A stretch of 64,000 bases of DNA from positions 28,922,477 to 28,986,476 of the forward strand of contig NC_092801.1 in NCBI RefSeq assembly GCF_918797505.1, in the 5' to 3' direction. Origin of the DNA: Bemisia tabaci (Eukaryota; Arthropoda; Insecta; Hemiptera; Aleyrodidae). The translations under genes and the position numbers were made by a program. Shown here one piece after another: positions 22,238 through 33,141 of the stretch. The notes beneath the pieces were generated by a model that was given only the letters and a program-made list of their open reading frames with translations, searched no databases and was not told the DNA's origin. How positions within the stretch are numbered: position 1 is the stretch's first letter; each line of letters begins with the position of its first letter.

Positions 22238-22666
22238 GAAAAGAGTTGCCAATGTGTATATGTGTATTCACTTATTTATACGTATAAAGTCGCTTTACAA
22301 CGCACTCTGGCGTTCTACGACACCCAAACGCCACATGTGCCTATCTTTCCAGAGTTTATCGGGCAACTACTGACACCGAAACACCTCTTCGTCAACGCCC
22401 TGCCGCCAACCCTTTACGGGAAGTCCCCGTTCACTTATTTATTTATTTAATAAAATATGCGCCAAAGCTTTTCGGCTTGCGGCCATCATCAGAGCTTAGG
22501 TTAGAAAGGTCAAAAAAACACATAACAAAAACACTTAAAAAACATTTCGCCGGTCACAATTATCAATGCTGGATTACAGCACTCTTAAGCTTGGCTACTC
22601 TTTTCTCTAAAATCATATTTCAAAATGGTGTTACTAATGAACGATTTCATAAATACAATGAGAAAT
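22238..22666. other. No gene seen
   Basis: Contains ACTTATTTATTTATTTAATA at 22432-22451. No repeat copy or exon recognised. Confidence 0.35.
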
Positions 22667-23072
22667 GATCGATATATTGCATCGATTAGGTCAAAAATCT
22701 TGTCAGATTTTGAAATTTTAGCAAAGCAAAGGATGACAGCCCCTGCGCATAAGCCTAACGAATCATTCTAAACCCAAAAAATCGGCAAAATTCAGAGAAA
22801 TTAAAGCAGAATAGCGTTTGGAAAAAACCTCGCATTCGATACAGAAATCGATTGCTGAATCGAATGCGAGGTTTTTCCAAACACAATGCTGCTTTCATTT
22901 CTTTGAACTTTGCCAATTTTTGGGTTTAGAATGATTTTTTAGACTCATGCGCAGGGGCTATCGTTCTTTGTTTTGCTAAAAATTCAAAATCTGCCGAGAT
23001 TTTTTACCTAAAAGATGCGATATATCGCATGCCAGTTCAACCGCTTCTTTTGAACTTGACGAATCACCTTAA
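22667..23072. mobile_element. Foldback element F, copy F2 (left end truncated)
   Basis: It starts inside the left arm at GATATATTGCATCGATTAGG and ends with GAACTTGACGAATCACCTTA. One central stem CCTCGCATTCGATACAGAAA / TCGAATGCGAGG, versus three in F1. A 14-bp F end (TTTAAGGTGATTCG) is also isolated at 23927-23940. Confidence 0.82.
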
Positions 23073-23101
23073 GCTTATACAACTATACCACAATGCCGCT
23101 A

Positions 23102-23353
23102 CACTGAAAAAAAAACACATTGTATCTAGAGTCCATGCAGACTCTTTAAAACATTGACAAGAAAAAAGGACTCCTGATTCAATCAGATTTAAGCTTAAAT
23201 CGAAAGGAAATTCGCTCAAATTGAGAGGCTTGGTTCTTGATTGAAGCTTAAATTTGATTGAATCAAGAGTATTTTTTCTTGTCGATGTTTTTAAGAGTCT
23301 TGAATCTAAACCCAATGTGTTTTTTTTTTTTTTTTTTTTTTTTTTTTCTAGTG
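23102..23353. mobile_element. Foldback MITE family B, copy B3
   Basis: CACTGAAAAAAAAACACATT at the left, TA-flanked (23100-23101 and 23354-23355). The right arm ends in a run of about 29 T then CTAGTG. The T-run is an expansion of the usual 8-10. Confidence 0.87.
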
Positions 23354-24168
23354 TACGATTTTCTTCGACTCAGTAAATTTACCTTCTTCTCGTAATTTCT
23401 TTCTGCCCTTTTTTCCAAATGTAAACATACCATCTGTTTGTTATCGTCAAGGCCTGAGTGAAGCCGACAACGTCCTCCGAGGACAACGGGCGCTATTATT
23501 CACGCGTCCTCTGCCGAACGGAGTGCACCATGATAACGTCACCCGGGGACTCGGGTGAAAACGGCGCGGATAAATTTCAAGAGCCAACCGTGGCGTCTAC
23601 GTTACGGGGTAAACGCCGAATTTCCCATTATCACCGACGGTGGGGATTTCGCGCTGCTCCCCGACAACCCTGCCCGGGTCTTTAAGCGCTCGCAAAATTG
23701 TGCCAGACGATGTTAACGGCTGCGTTGGCCAGGTTTGCGTCCGACATGCTTTTAAAGTCGTCGGTCCTTTGACGAAAGAGCGTGCCTTGATTTCTCTTTG
23801 AGCCCCGGAATGTATGGATTTATACGTGAATCGGGGCTTACGTGGACATTGAGATACGTCTTTACGTTGGAGAAGTGATGAAGTGAGAGGGAGGATTACT
23901 GAGGAAATTGGTATTTACACTAATTTAAGGTGATTCGTCCTGGGATTCGATTGTGGTGCGGGCGTGAGTCGCGTCGGGAATTTGGGGGAATTCAGATTGT
24001 ATGGTTTGTAATAAGTACGTCAGAAATTAAAATTTGCCTTAATGAAATTCTATTCTATTCCTGGATGCTTCCGTGAAAGCAGCGATGTAATAGCGTACAC
24101 TGATGGTGCAACTTCAGAAACGCGTACACTGTTAAAGATTTTTGAGCGAGATTCTGCGCCGGAGTTTA
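23354..24168. other. GC-rich patch, no gene recognised
   Basis: 23450-23700 is GC-rich with ACGGCGCGG and CCTGCCCGGG words. A 75-codon frame there lacks recognisable features. Confidence 0.35.
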
Positions 24169-24387
24169 CACTGAAAAAAAAGATCGGTCGAATCCATTCA
24201 TTCCATCACACTGTATTTCACACAGCGTCAATTTAGAGTCAATTCTGCCAGAAGAAAGGTAAACGTTACTATATTCTGGTACACGTAACCGTTTCTCTTG
24301 CAGAATCGACTTGAAGTTTGGTAGAATTAACCATCCCTTCGCGCTGTGTGAAGGAACGGTAAATTCTACCAGTCTTTTTTTTCAGTG
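24169..24387 (+). mobile_element. MITE family C, copy C1
   Basis: CACTGAAAAAAAAGATCGGT to CAGTCTTTTTTTTCAGTG, TA on each side (24167-24168 and 24388-24389). The interior has TATTTCACACAGCGTCAATT and CCAGAAGAAAGGTAAACGTT. C2 at 48155-48385 is the same in opposite orientation. Confidence 0.88.
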
Positions 24388-24509
24388 TATATAGCCCCAA
24401 AACACCACCAATTTTTTGAAAACTGAGCGGACTTTATGCTCCTAATGAAGTAACGTACACTGTCACGGAGCAGAATCTACTATTTTTGTAGCATGGACGA
24501 ATCCAGGGA

Positions 24510-24698
24510 CACGGAAAAAACTGGATCTAACGATTTAACAATTTTGTAGTTAAGAAAAGTGTCCGACACGATTCAATGCTGGTTTTATGATAAAAAAATT
24601 AAATTAGCCCTCAGCTATTGTAAAATGTACGTTTGAATTATATCGGACTTATTTTTATACAATTAAATTGTTAAATCAGCAATTCATTTTTTTCAGTG
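24510..24698 (+). mobile_element. MITE family D, copy D1
   Basis: It starts near ACGGAAAAAACTGGATC and ends GCAATTCATTTTTTTCAGTG. Arms pair through TTTAACAATTTTGTAG / ATTAAATTGTTAAATCAGCA. D2 at 38243-38452 is better preserved at the left. Confidence 0.72.
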
Positions 24699-25783
24699 GG
24701 GGCGTACTCCCCCCCCCCCCTGCGTTTGTCCGAAAAAAGGAGTAAGAAAAACGATAGAGAGAAAAAAAGGTAGAAGAAGAAAGGGCACTTATATTTGGTA
24801 TACTTATTCGTGAAAAATGGACTCAAACTGCATATAAGTTGCCTTGAAATTTCAAAATTTTTCTGAAGAAGCCCCCGGACCCTTCTTATTACGTCCCTTC
24901 GTCCACCCGTTCCAGGTGTCTGAATCCGCCAATTTTTTGAACCGAGTTAATCAGAAAGAAACTAACCCACATTAAGTTGAAATTGAGAAAAAGAGGTTTG
25001 AAGTTTTTTTCGTGCATGAGGCTTAATGTAGAAAATAAACTTCAACCCCTCTTTTCACAAACTATTCTCTGCATTTCGACTCTCAGTTTTTGGCAGGAGA
25101 AAATATTTGGCTAGGGAAACTTAAATACATTCTTGACTCAATTTTTTCGAAAATGTGAGTTGATTCCTCTTTGATAAATTCGGTCCTTTCGTGGAGCGTC
25201 ATACGTTTTTATGGTGCTAATTTATTACGGTACTATCACGGTACTAAGCCTTAGCTTATCTAACTCAGCGATCCTTGACACAAAAAGAAATTCCCTTGGG
25301 GCCGCAAGCCTGCCGACGAAAGGTTCCCTTTGTGAAAATGAATCTGTTTTTTCTTCGGTGCACTAATTCAGGATGGCGGAGGAAAAAATAGCATTAAATG
25401 CAGAATTGGACCAGACCTGCGATTACCTTTTAGCTCTCTTAGCTCGGCGTTCAAACTCAAATTAGAACTTGACGCCCTAATCACTTACCTTCAGCGCAAA
25501 CAAAGGGGAGGGGGAGGAGGGAGGAAGCAAAGAAAAACAATCTATCTTAAGTGCTAGACTTTTCCGCAATCAAGATAACACTAATCCCTCTCTCGCTCCC
25601 GGCGGCTAGGCGAAGAATACTAAGGAGGTGAACGAGACCACCAAACAGTGGCAGTTACATTCCTGTGCTACCGTAGAAAGCAATGTGCGGGGAAAAAAAA
25701 TTGTGACCATCGGTGGGATGAAAATCTGTGGTCCTAAAATTCAAAATCTAGGTACTTGCATCATTACACAGTACAACAATTTC
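24699..25783. other. No gene seen
   Basis: A C-run of about 13 at 24710-24721 directly follows D1. 24990-25080 holds weak inverted words around GAAAAAGAGGTTTGAAGTTT and ACTTCAACCCCTCTTTTCAC. No exon recognised. Confidence 0.4.
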
Positions 25784-26162
25784 GGGTTTTGGTTTGTCCT
25801 TCGAACCAAACCAATTTTTTTCGATTCCTAGGTGATATAGAAGTCAGAAAATTTTTTAGCTAATTTTTTAAGAAAGTGTTAATTTTACGATAAAAAATTT
25901 AAGCTAGGAAAAACAGAGGAGGGTGATTTCGTTATTGGAAAATTTTATGCTCTTTTCGTTGGTTCTTTTTGTTTTTTTCGTGGAATGAACCGTTGAGGAG
26001 ATATTTGCAAAAATCTAGTCGTGGGTTTTTTCAATTTTGAAAAATTCAAAATAGCGACGCCCTGAGCACCAGCCAATTTTCCTGAAGTTATTATGGGCAT
26101 TTTCGGACTTCTATATCACCTAGGAATCGAAAAAAAATGGTTTGGTTCGAAGGACAGAACCC
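25784..26162. mobile_element. Inverted-repeat element AA
   Basis: GGGTTTTGGTTTGTCCTTCG, ATTCCTAGGTGATATAGAAG and the complements CTTCTATATCACCTAGGAAT and CGAAGGACAGAACCC. Arms about 75 bp, interior unpaired. Single copy in this window. Confidence 0.8.
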
Positions 26163-26165
26163 ATG

Positions 26166-26484
26166 TTGAGCGGTGTTATTGATTAAAAAACATGGAGCTA
26201 CATGCCAAAATAAATAATATATCAGTATTTCAAACTACATATATCGATGGGGAAAATACGAATAATACATAACAAAGAGACGTTTCGATTTACAATCTGC
26301 GGTCTTCTTCAGTGCATTACAACCAACAATAATTAATGGAAACATTTTATTTTTAATAGTAGGTCAAAATGTCTGCTTTGTTTTGTTTGAGCTGTATTTT
26401 TCTCATCTACATGTAGTATGAAACACTAAATTATATTATTTATTTTGGCTTGAAGCTCGATGTTTTCTAACCAATAATCATGTC
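26166..26484. mobile_element. Inverted-repeat element HH
   Basis: GTGTTATTGATTAAAAAACA and GCCAAAATAAATAATAT face ATATTATTTATTTTGGC and TGTTTTCTAACCAATAATCA. Arms about 55 bp. It abuts AA on its left. Confidence 0.72.
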
Positions 26485-26937
26485 CATATTTCTTATAGTT
26501 AGCCAAATTTGGCACTAAAATGTTACTTGCAACCGCAGTGTGGAATCGCCCTTACGGCGTTTTTGCAGAACTGAAGGGCCGGACAACCGTGGAGGGATAC
26601 GTGCCAAAAACAGTTTTACCAAATTTAATGAAATCGATAGGGAAATATGGGCAGGGGGTATTTGAGGAAGGGGTGGGAGAGGGTACATCGCGAACAACCT
26701 CCGGTTACATCGTGCATGATAGTTACCGTTCTTCGTGCGTGCCAAAATGAGGATAGCCTGAGGTATATCCCGTTCATTCTCCGGCTCAAACGGAGGTATT
26801 ATCCACGATCAAGCGAAAGGATTAAACGAGCTGTTCTCATTATGTTTATACTGCTTGATAGTCGTTTTCATAGTCGGTCCTTAAACGTTTAGGCCTCCTT
26901 CATCAATAAGGATCGTAATCATACTCATTAGCTCTTA

Positions 26938-27545
26938 TTCTTATTATTATTATTCTTCTTCTTCTTCTTCTTCTTCTTCTTCTTCTTCTTCTTCTTCTTC
27001 TTCTCCTCCTCCTCCTCTTCTTCTACTTTCTTCATCTTCTTCTTTTTCTTTCTTCTCTTTCTGTCTCCTTCTTCTTTCTTCTTCTTTCAACTTCTTTCTT
27101 CTTCTTCTTCTTTTTTCGACTTCTTCTTCCTCTTTCTTCTTCTTCTTCTTTTTTCGACTTCTTCTTCCTCTTTCTTCTTCTTCTTCTTTCTTCTTTCTTC
27201 TTCTTCTTTCTTCTTTCTTCTTCTTCTTCTTCTTCTTTCTTCTTCTTCTTTCTTCTTCCTTTTTCTTTCTTCTTCTTCTTCTTCTTTCTTCTTCTTCTTC
27301 TTCTTCTTATTCTTTCTTCTTCTTCTTCTTTCTTCCTCCTTTTTCTTTCTTCTTCTTCTTTCTTCTTCTTCTTTCTTCTTCTTTCTTCTTCTTCTCCTCC
27401 TTTTCTTTCCTTTTTTTTCTTCATCTTTCTTCATCTTCCTCATCTTCCTCATCTTCCTCATCTTCCTCATCTTCCTCATCTTCCTCATCTTTCTTCTTTT
27501 TCATCTATCTTCCTCATCTTTTTTATTCTTCTTCTTCTTCATAAT
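26938..27545. repeat. Long (TTC)n pyrimidine tract
   Basis: About 600 bp, almost all TTC/TTTC units, with an ATCTTCCTC nonamer run at 27430-27490. The 130-133-codon Lys/Glu/Arg-rich minus-strand frames are low-complexity and should not be read as genes. Confidence 0.96.
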
Positions 27546-27854
27546 TTATCTTCATCTGTCTTCGTCTATTTCTTCTTATTCTTCAAAGTCGAACTTCTAT
27601 TTTTGTTTTGAAACACCACGTATCATGATGCACCTACTATTATTACCCAGCATTTCCTACCATACAAATACCAAGCCAAGATGGGTTAAGCAACTAAACT
27701 AACTCTGAGTCAACGCTTGAAGTATCTCAGCAATTGAAGGCGCTCTCCGACTAAAATCGGCATTGTAGTCATTCTCACAGCCGTGGATGACCAAATTTTG
27801 CAGGTACGTATTTGTTTTGTTTTAAATGTGCTGCCGCGCTAAATAAACGCCATA

Positions 27855-29037
27855 CAGGGTGTCCCAAAAGTCCCTTCCACCCCCTCTAAAATTTTACCTA
27901 ATTTATATTTTGAAACGAAACTTTGGGGATGTTCATCGATCAATGTAAGCTACTTTTGGGGCCCTCCCGTGGGGAGGGGCTGCGGACCCCAACTTTTTTT
28001 TTTCAAATGGCAACCCCTATCTTGTGATACCTCATTCAAAAGAGCATAAAAAACTAAGAATTTTGGCGCAAACCGCAGATCAATATCTTAACTTTTGACC
28101 GAGTTATGATAGGTCAAAGGTCAAATTTGACCTTTTTTCAAAAAATCATAACTCCGGTTCAAATTATCGTAATGAAAAAAATAAAACGGGAAAATTTACC
28201 ACATTGTAAGCACTTTTAAGGAAAAATCACAGAAATTACTTCAAACTAATTTTAAGGGGGGTTTCGGACCCCCAAATACGCCAATTCAAGGGTCATTCAA
28301 TTTTCCCGCGAAATAAGCCAATTTCCCCCAGATTTGCCTCCACATTAGTTCAGTAAGGTCAAAATCAGCTCAACATTACGTTGGCAAGTCCCCAAATTTC
28401 GGGAAAAGTTAAAAAAACGAAATTTAAGGTGATTAAATTTGACCGTTTAAATTTCGTTTTTTTAACTTTTCCCGAAATTTGGGGACTTGTCAACGTAATG
28501 TTGAACTGATTTTGACCTTACTGAGATAATGTGGAGGCAAATCCAGAGGAAATTGGCTTATTTCGCAGGAAAATTGAATGACCTTTGAATTGACGTATTT
28601 GGGGGTCCGAAACCCCCCTGAAAATTAGTTTGAAGTAATTTCTGTGATTTTTACTTAAAAGTGCTTACAATTTGGTAAATTTTCCCGTTTTATTTTTTTC
28701 AATACGATAATTTGAACCGGAGTTATGATTTTTTGAAAATAGGTCAAATTTGACCTTTGACCTATCATAACTCGGTCAAAAGTTAAGATATTGATCTGCG
28801 GTTTGCGCCAAAATTCTTAGTTTTTTTATGCTCTTTCGAATGAGGTATCACAAGATAGGGGTTGCCATTTGAAAAAAAAAGTTGGGGTCCGCAGCCCCTC
28901 CCCACGGGGGGGCCCGAAAATTCTGGGAGGCCCCAAAAGTAGCTTACATTGATCGATGAACATCCCCAAAGTTTCGTTTCAAAATATAAATTAGGTAAAA
29001 TTTTAGAGGGGGTGGAAGGGACTTTTGGGACACCCTG
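27855..29037. mobile_element. Giant near-perfect foldback element L
   Basis: Ends CAGGGTGTCCCAAAAGTCCC and GGGACTTTTGGGACACCCTG, flanked by TA (27853-27854 and 29038-29039). Left arm 27855-28427 and right arm 28447-29037 pair almost base for base, leaving a loop of about 19 nt. The main difference is an extra segment of about 20 bp near 28915 in the right arm. Sits at a TA within a J terminal repeat. TA duplication suggests a Tc1/mariner-type mechanism; no transposase inside. Confidence 0.94.
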
Positions 29038-29039
29038 TA

Positions 29040-29417
29040 TAATCCCTCAGATGTTGCCAAATTTCAAAAAATTGCTAAAAAATACCAAAAAATAGCTCAA
29101 ATTCTTTGACTGGAAACTTTAATATCTCAGTAACTTGAGGAGAAGATGTTTGCGTTTTGCGTCTGAGCCCCGCTTCGGATTTCCGCCTCCGGGACGACAC
29201 AGAGAGTGCCGTTCCCTTCAGTTTATGAGTGCCGGTCACGCAATAACTAAGTGTCTCCATAAAGCGATCCGGACGTAATTAAGTTGAAAGGGGCCAATAA
29301 ACACACACTTAAATCCCTGCAGAGTGAAGTGATGGTCGCGCTGCGGCGGCAAATCGGCCCACTAAGCCCCAAGTGCGGCCATCTCCTGTCGTTCTCGCTC
29401 AGCGTGCAGTTGCATAC
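29040..29417. other. J interior then GC-richer unknown sequence
   Basis: 29040-29100 continues the J unit broken by L. 29130-29400 is GC-richer, with no gene or repeat partner seen. Confidence 0.4.
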
Positions 29418-29498
29418 TACCGTACTGAGGAAAAATGCCATATGAACATTCAGGAGTTGCCGAATTTCCTCCGATAAATGTTCATTTTTAACGACAGT

Positions 29499-29753
29499 TC
29501 GTCACCTTTTAGGCAAAGTATCACAAGCGCCATGCGATGTTTAAAAATGTCCGCCGCCATTTTATTTCTTTACTGAGAAATTGTTGGTTGAATCTGTTTG
29601 GAAATTTCACTAAATTTTATCGGCAGCACAAAGAAAATTCAGTGAAATTTTCGGACAGCTTCGTTGAACAATTTCTCTGTAAAAAAATAAAATGGCGGCG
29701 GAAATTTTTAAACGTCGCATGGCGCTTGTGATACTTTGCCTGGAAGGTGACGA
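29499..29753. mobile_element. Foldback element K, copy K1, nested in a J unit
   Basis: Arms run from CGTCACC and GGCAAAGTATCACAAGCGCC to GGCGCTTGTGATACTTTGCC and GGTGACG. They continue through CCGCCATTTTATTTCTTTAC-type words. The centre has AATTCAGTGAAATTTTC. K2 at 41103-41345 matches. Confidence 0.86.
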
Positions 29754-30966
29754 GTTAGGTATACTTTCTTGTGAAATTTTCAGACCATTAAACTCCGATT
29801 GCGAATAAAATTTACTGTAAAATCGGAGGGAAAATCTTCGCAGATTTTTCGGGGAATGCATATTTTATCAAAGGAAATTTGGCAACGTCTGAGGGCTCAT
29901 GAGACTTTTTCACATTCAAGAGTTGCAAAATCTCCTACGATAAATGATTATTCTTAACAGGAGTCTTATACATAAAACATTTCCAGATAATTTAGATCAG
30001 ATAGCAAATAAAATGTACCGAGAAATTGGAGGGAAAATATACGGAGATTTTTCCGGGAATTTGTATTTTATCAAAGGAAATTTGGCAACATCTGAGGGCT
30101 CATACGACGTTTTCACATTCAATAGTTCGCAAATTTCCTCCGATAAATGTTTGTCTTCAAAGAGAGTTAGGTATACTTTCTCGTGAAATTTTCAGATAAT
30201 ATAGATCCGATTGCGGATAAAATTTACTGAAAAATTGGAGGGATAATATTCGCAGATTTTTCTGAGAATTCATATTTTACCAAAGGAAATTTGGCAAGGT
30301 GTGGAGGCTCCTACGGCGTTTCTCCTCACGATGACAAGGAGATCTTAGTAATTGATGTTGAAAAGATTACAGAATAGAGAAGATATTAATCCTGTAACAA
30401 TCAAAACAGTCCAAGTAATAAGATTCAACGAAAAATGAAAATTTACGATTTTTTCCAGGACAAATATGGTGTCACGCTATGTGTTGGTGCCGTATGAATA
30501 TTCGGACTTTGTCAAATTTTCTTAATAAAACACACATTTTCAGTAAACTTTAAGACTATATTTTCTTCCAATTTTCTAGAGATTTCCTCAAAATTCGATC
30601 TAAATTTTTCAAAACTTTTTTCGAAAGTTGATGTTTTATTCGATGAAATTTGGCAACGTCTAAAGATTTTTATGCCGTTTATTTAGCGCGGCAGCTTATT
30701 TTAAACACAACAAATACTTACCTGCAAAAGGTCATCCACGGCTGTGAGAATGACTACAGTGCCGATTTTAGTCTAAGAGTGCCTTCAATTCCTGAGATAC
30801 TTCAAGCATTGACTCAGAGTTAGTTTAGTTGCTTAACCCAACTTGGCCTGGTATTTGCATGGTAGGAAATGCTGGGTAATAACTGTAGGTCCATCATGAC
30901 ACATGGTGTTTCAAAACAAAAATAGAAGTTCGATTTTGCTACACTTCCATTACCCTGTTTACCCCC

Positions 30967-31158
30967 GTCTTGATGTAGACGTGGACTCTCAGGGTAGAAT
31001 GGGATATCCCCTCCATTTTGGCCTCAACTTGAGAGCTTTTTTTGATCTTGGGAGTTGGTTTCAGAGGAAATCAGTGAGACCATCGTGTTTCTCGCGAACT
31101 TTTACGTAAGAATCAATGGTCAAATCGCAAATCCCTCACACATGCAACATCTCCGTTT
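30967..31158. mobile_element. Foldback element H half copy, H4
   Basis: Only the right arm, from CTTGATGTAGACGTGGACTC to CACATGCAACATCTCCGTTT. The left arm is missing; M's right arm lies just to the left. Confidence 0.82.
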
Positions 31159-31837
31159 TACGTCACGAGGCTGTGGCATAGAAAAGTGAGGAATTTAGAC
31201 GTACCAATTGGCAACAATGCCACCCTCTCATCGCTCGCGCTCATGCATCCATTCTTGGCGCGAACGGATTGTTAATCACGCGGTTTGGGCTTAACCCGTG
31301 GAGGGGTCGGAGGGGGAGAGGGGATGCGTAAATCTGGGGCAAGGAAGAGGCATGGACTGTGAACGAGTTCCTTCTTCGAGGGGGAGGAAGTTCTATTGGG
31401 AGGGGGGTGGAATCTGTGCACGACTGCCCGAGTCACCGTAAGATCCACCCTCCGCTGCCAAAATGCAGATTATGAAATATTTGTAGGAGATTCCATAGAA
31501 AGAGAGGTTTATCAGTTTGAATTGATGTTGAGGGGATGTTTCAGATTTTGGCAAAAAATCGTTTGGCTGTCCACAGGAAAACAAACCTCTTACGAGGGTG
31601 AGTTAGTGATTTTAAAGGGATATGCTGCTTGAGGAGAAAGATAAATTGACGATTTCTTTTGTCTATCCTCTTATTAATGAGGGCTAAACGCCATGAATTA
31701 TCACTAGCAGCGAGAAAATTTGGCTCAAAAATCGCCTTCAATCGACCGATTATGCGCAACACCTGCTTGCGTGTTCGAATAGTTACATACTCTACCCCTT
31801 CAGTTTCCCGCGACTGACTTTCGCCGCTTTGTAAATT
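31159..31837. other. No gene recognised
   Basis: G-rich at 31290-31410 (GGAGGGGTCGGAGGGGGAGA). Short frames on both strands, none with family features. Confidence 0.35.
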
Positions 31838-32096
31838 CCGATGGTAAAACTGCAGAAATGGGTATCTTGGTAGCGGCGTTACAGACTTTCTGTAATACTT
31901 TATTTTCTTCATGGAAAACTACTGAACGCGATTTTTTTTTAAAACTACAGTGATTTTTCTTTTCTTTATGAATAATACTCTGTTCGGTTCAAAATTGGTT
32001 GGATTTTGGTTCGGTTTTCTTTTAAAAGAATAAAGCAGTAGCGGAGATTTCGAAAAATCGCAACCGAGGTACGCGTGTTTATAGTTTCACCGTCGA
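31838..32096. mobile_element. Foldback element K-like, copy K4
   Basis: GATGGTAAAACTGCAGA... at the left and GTTTATAGTTTCACCGTCG at the right, with CTTTCTGTAATACTTTATTT as in K3. More diverged than K3. Confidence 0.65.
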
Positions 32097-32413
32097 TTCA
32101 GCTTCCTCCTCAAGCACCATAACCCTTTAAAGTCACTATTTCACTCTCGTAAGGGTTTTGCTCTCCTGTGTGTTGCTTTTCTTTCCACCCTTTCCTTCAC
32201 TTTCCTTATCTTCTTATAATTTGTCGCCTTCTTTTCGTTCTTTCTATGCTTCTTCTCATACGCCTCATTTTCATACTAATACGACAAATTAAGCTGTTTT
32301 AGCTGTATATGGTTGTAATGATTTCATCTAAAAGAAATTAGACGAATTTTGAATGAAACTCAATTTCGATAATTTGTGAGTTTCTTTTTTTTCGTTATCA
32401 CTGCAGATCTGCG
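32097..32413. other. Pyrimidine-rich spacer
   Basis: T- and C-rich between 32150 and 32270 (CTTTCCACCCTTTCCTTCAC). No gene. Confidence 0.4.
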
Positions 32414-32679
32414 GGCTGATTATTGAAAATGATAGACAAAGAAATAGACAAAGAAGATATAGGGAGTATGGAGCTTTTCTATTGGTTGAAATGGGTGATT
32501 CCTATAGACTAAGGGAGAAAATGTTGAACTAATTATCAGGTCTCTCGTGGGTTGCTGTGAGTTAGTCTATTCCTTTCCTCTTTTGTCCATTGTAACCAGC
32601 CGCCTACTCCAATAGGATCCCTCCATATCTCTTTTGTCTTCTTTGTCTATAGTTTTGTCTATCAATTTCAATAATGGGC
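32414..32679. mobile_element. Foldback element T, copy T1
   Basis: GGCTGATTATTGAAAATGAT and ATAGACAAAGAAGA at the left; TCTTCTTTGTCTATAG and ATCAATTTCAATAATGGGCC at the right. The interior has TAGACTAAGGGAGAAAATG and CATTGTAACCAGCCGCC. This is the shortest complete T copy, so it serves as the reference for T2-T5. Confidence 0.87.
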
Positions 32680-33141
32680 CCACAAATTCTTAAAAACGTA
32701 TGAAATCTGATCGGGAAAACCCACCGTTTCATCTGATCCCACACAATTTGGGAACATCGCGGACGAGACCCACCAATCTTCGTCCTTTGAACATAAGCGC
32801 GTATCTCAACATCTACATGAGCCCTGTCCTTCGTATAAATCAACGCTTTTCGGGCCCATGTAGGAACGGAGACACGCACTTACGTCGGAGGAGCGATGAG
32901 ATTGCAGATCACCGGTGGGGAGCGGTCGCGGTGCGGTGTGGTGGCGCCGCGACCGAAAATATGGTAAATAATCGAACGCGACAAGGATTTAATTTATTGC
33001 TCGAGCAGGAGTCGTGGCACACAGCTCCGCTGTATTGGAGCCTCCGCGCTACGTAACGCGAATATAAATCACTCGGTGACGAAAAAGCGGATGAAAAAGC
33101 GGAAACTCCCGCGTCCCGCCCCCGCGGTGCCGGATTGGAGC
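32680..33141. other. GC-rich stretch, no gene recognised
   Basis: 32870-33140 is GC-rich. Open frames on both strands overlap without recognisable domains. Confidence 0.35.

Larger units (their letters stand above)
27831..30694. mobile_element. Family J concatemer inside M (J6-J8), hosting L and K1
   Basis: It starts CTGCCGCGCTAAATAAACGC and ends GCCGTTTATTTAGCGCGGCAG. J landmarks recur: GTTGCCAAATTTC at 29053, a J left end at 29418 (CTACCGTACTGAGGAAAAAT), then tandem J cores ending near 29893, 30110 and 30330 with a spacing of about 215 bp. A last J occupies about 30472-30694. L interrupts the first unit and K1 the second. Confidence 0.72.
27586..30935. mobile_element. Composite inverted-repeat element M around a J concatemer
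   Basis: The arms 27586-27830 and 30695-30935 are inverted copies of about 240 bp. Matching words include GAACTTCTATTTTTGTTTTG / CAAAACAAAAATAGAAGTTC and CTCACAGCCGTGGATGACC / GGTCATCCACGGCTGTGAG. Identity continues into the J end CTGCCGCGCTAAATAAACG on both sides. So a J insertion split M, and its growth and later insertions pushed the arms almost 3 kb apart. Confidence 0.8.

Noticed and set aside
27032..27488. 130-133-codon Lys/Glu/Arg-rich minus-strand frames
   Set aside because: Low-complexity translation of the (TTC)n tract; two frames overlap in the same region.
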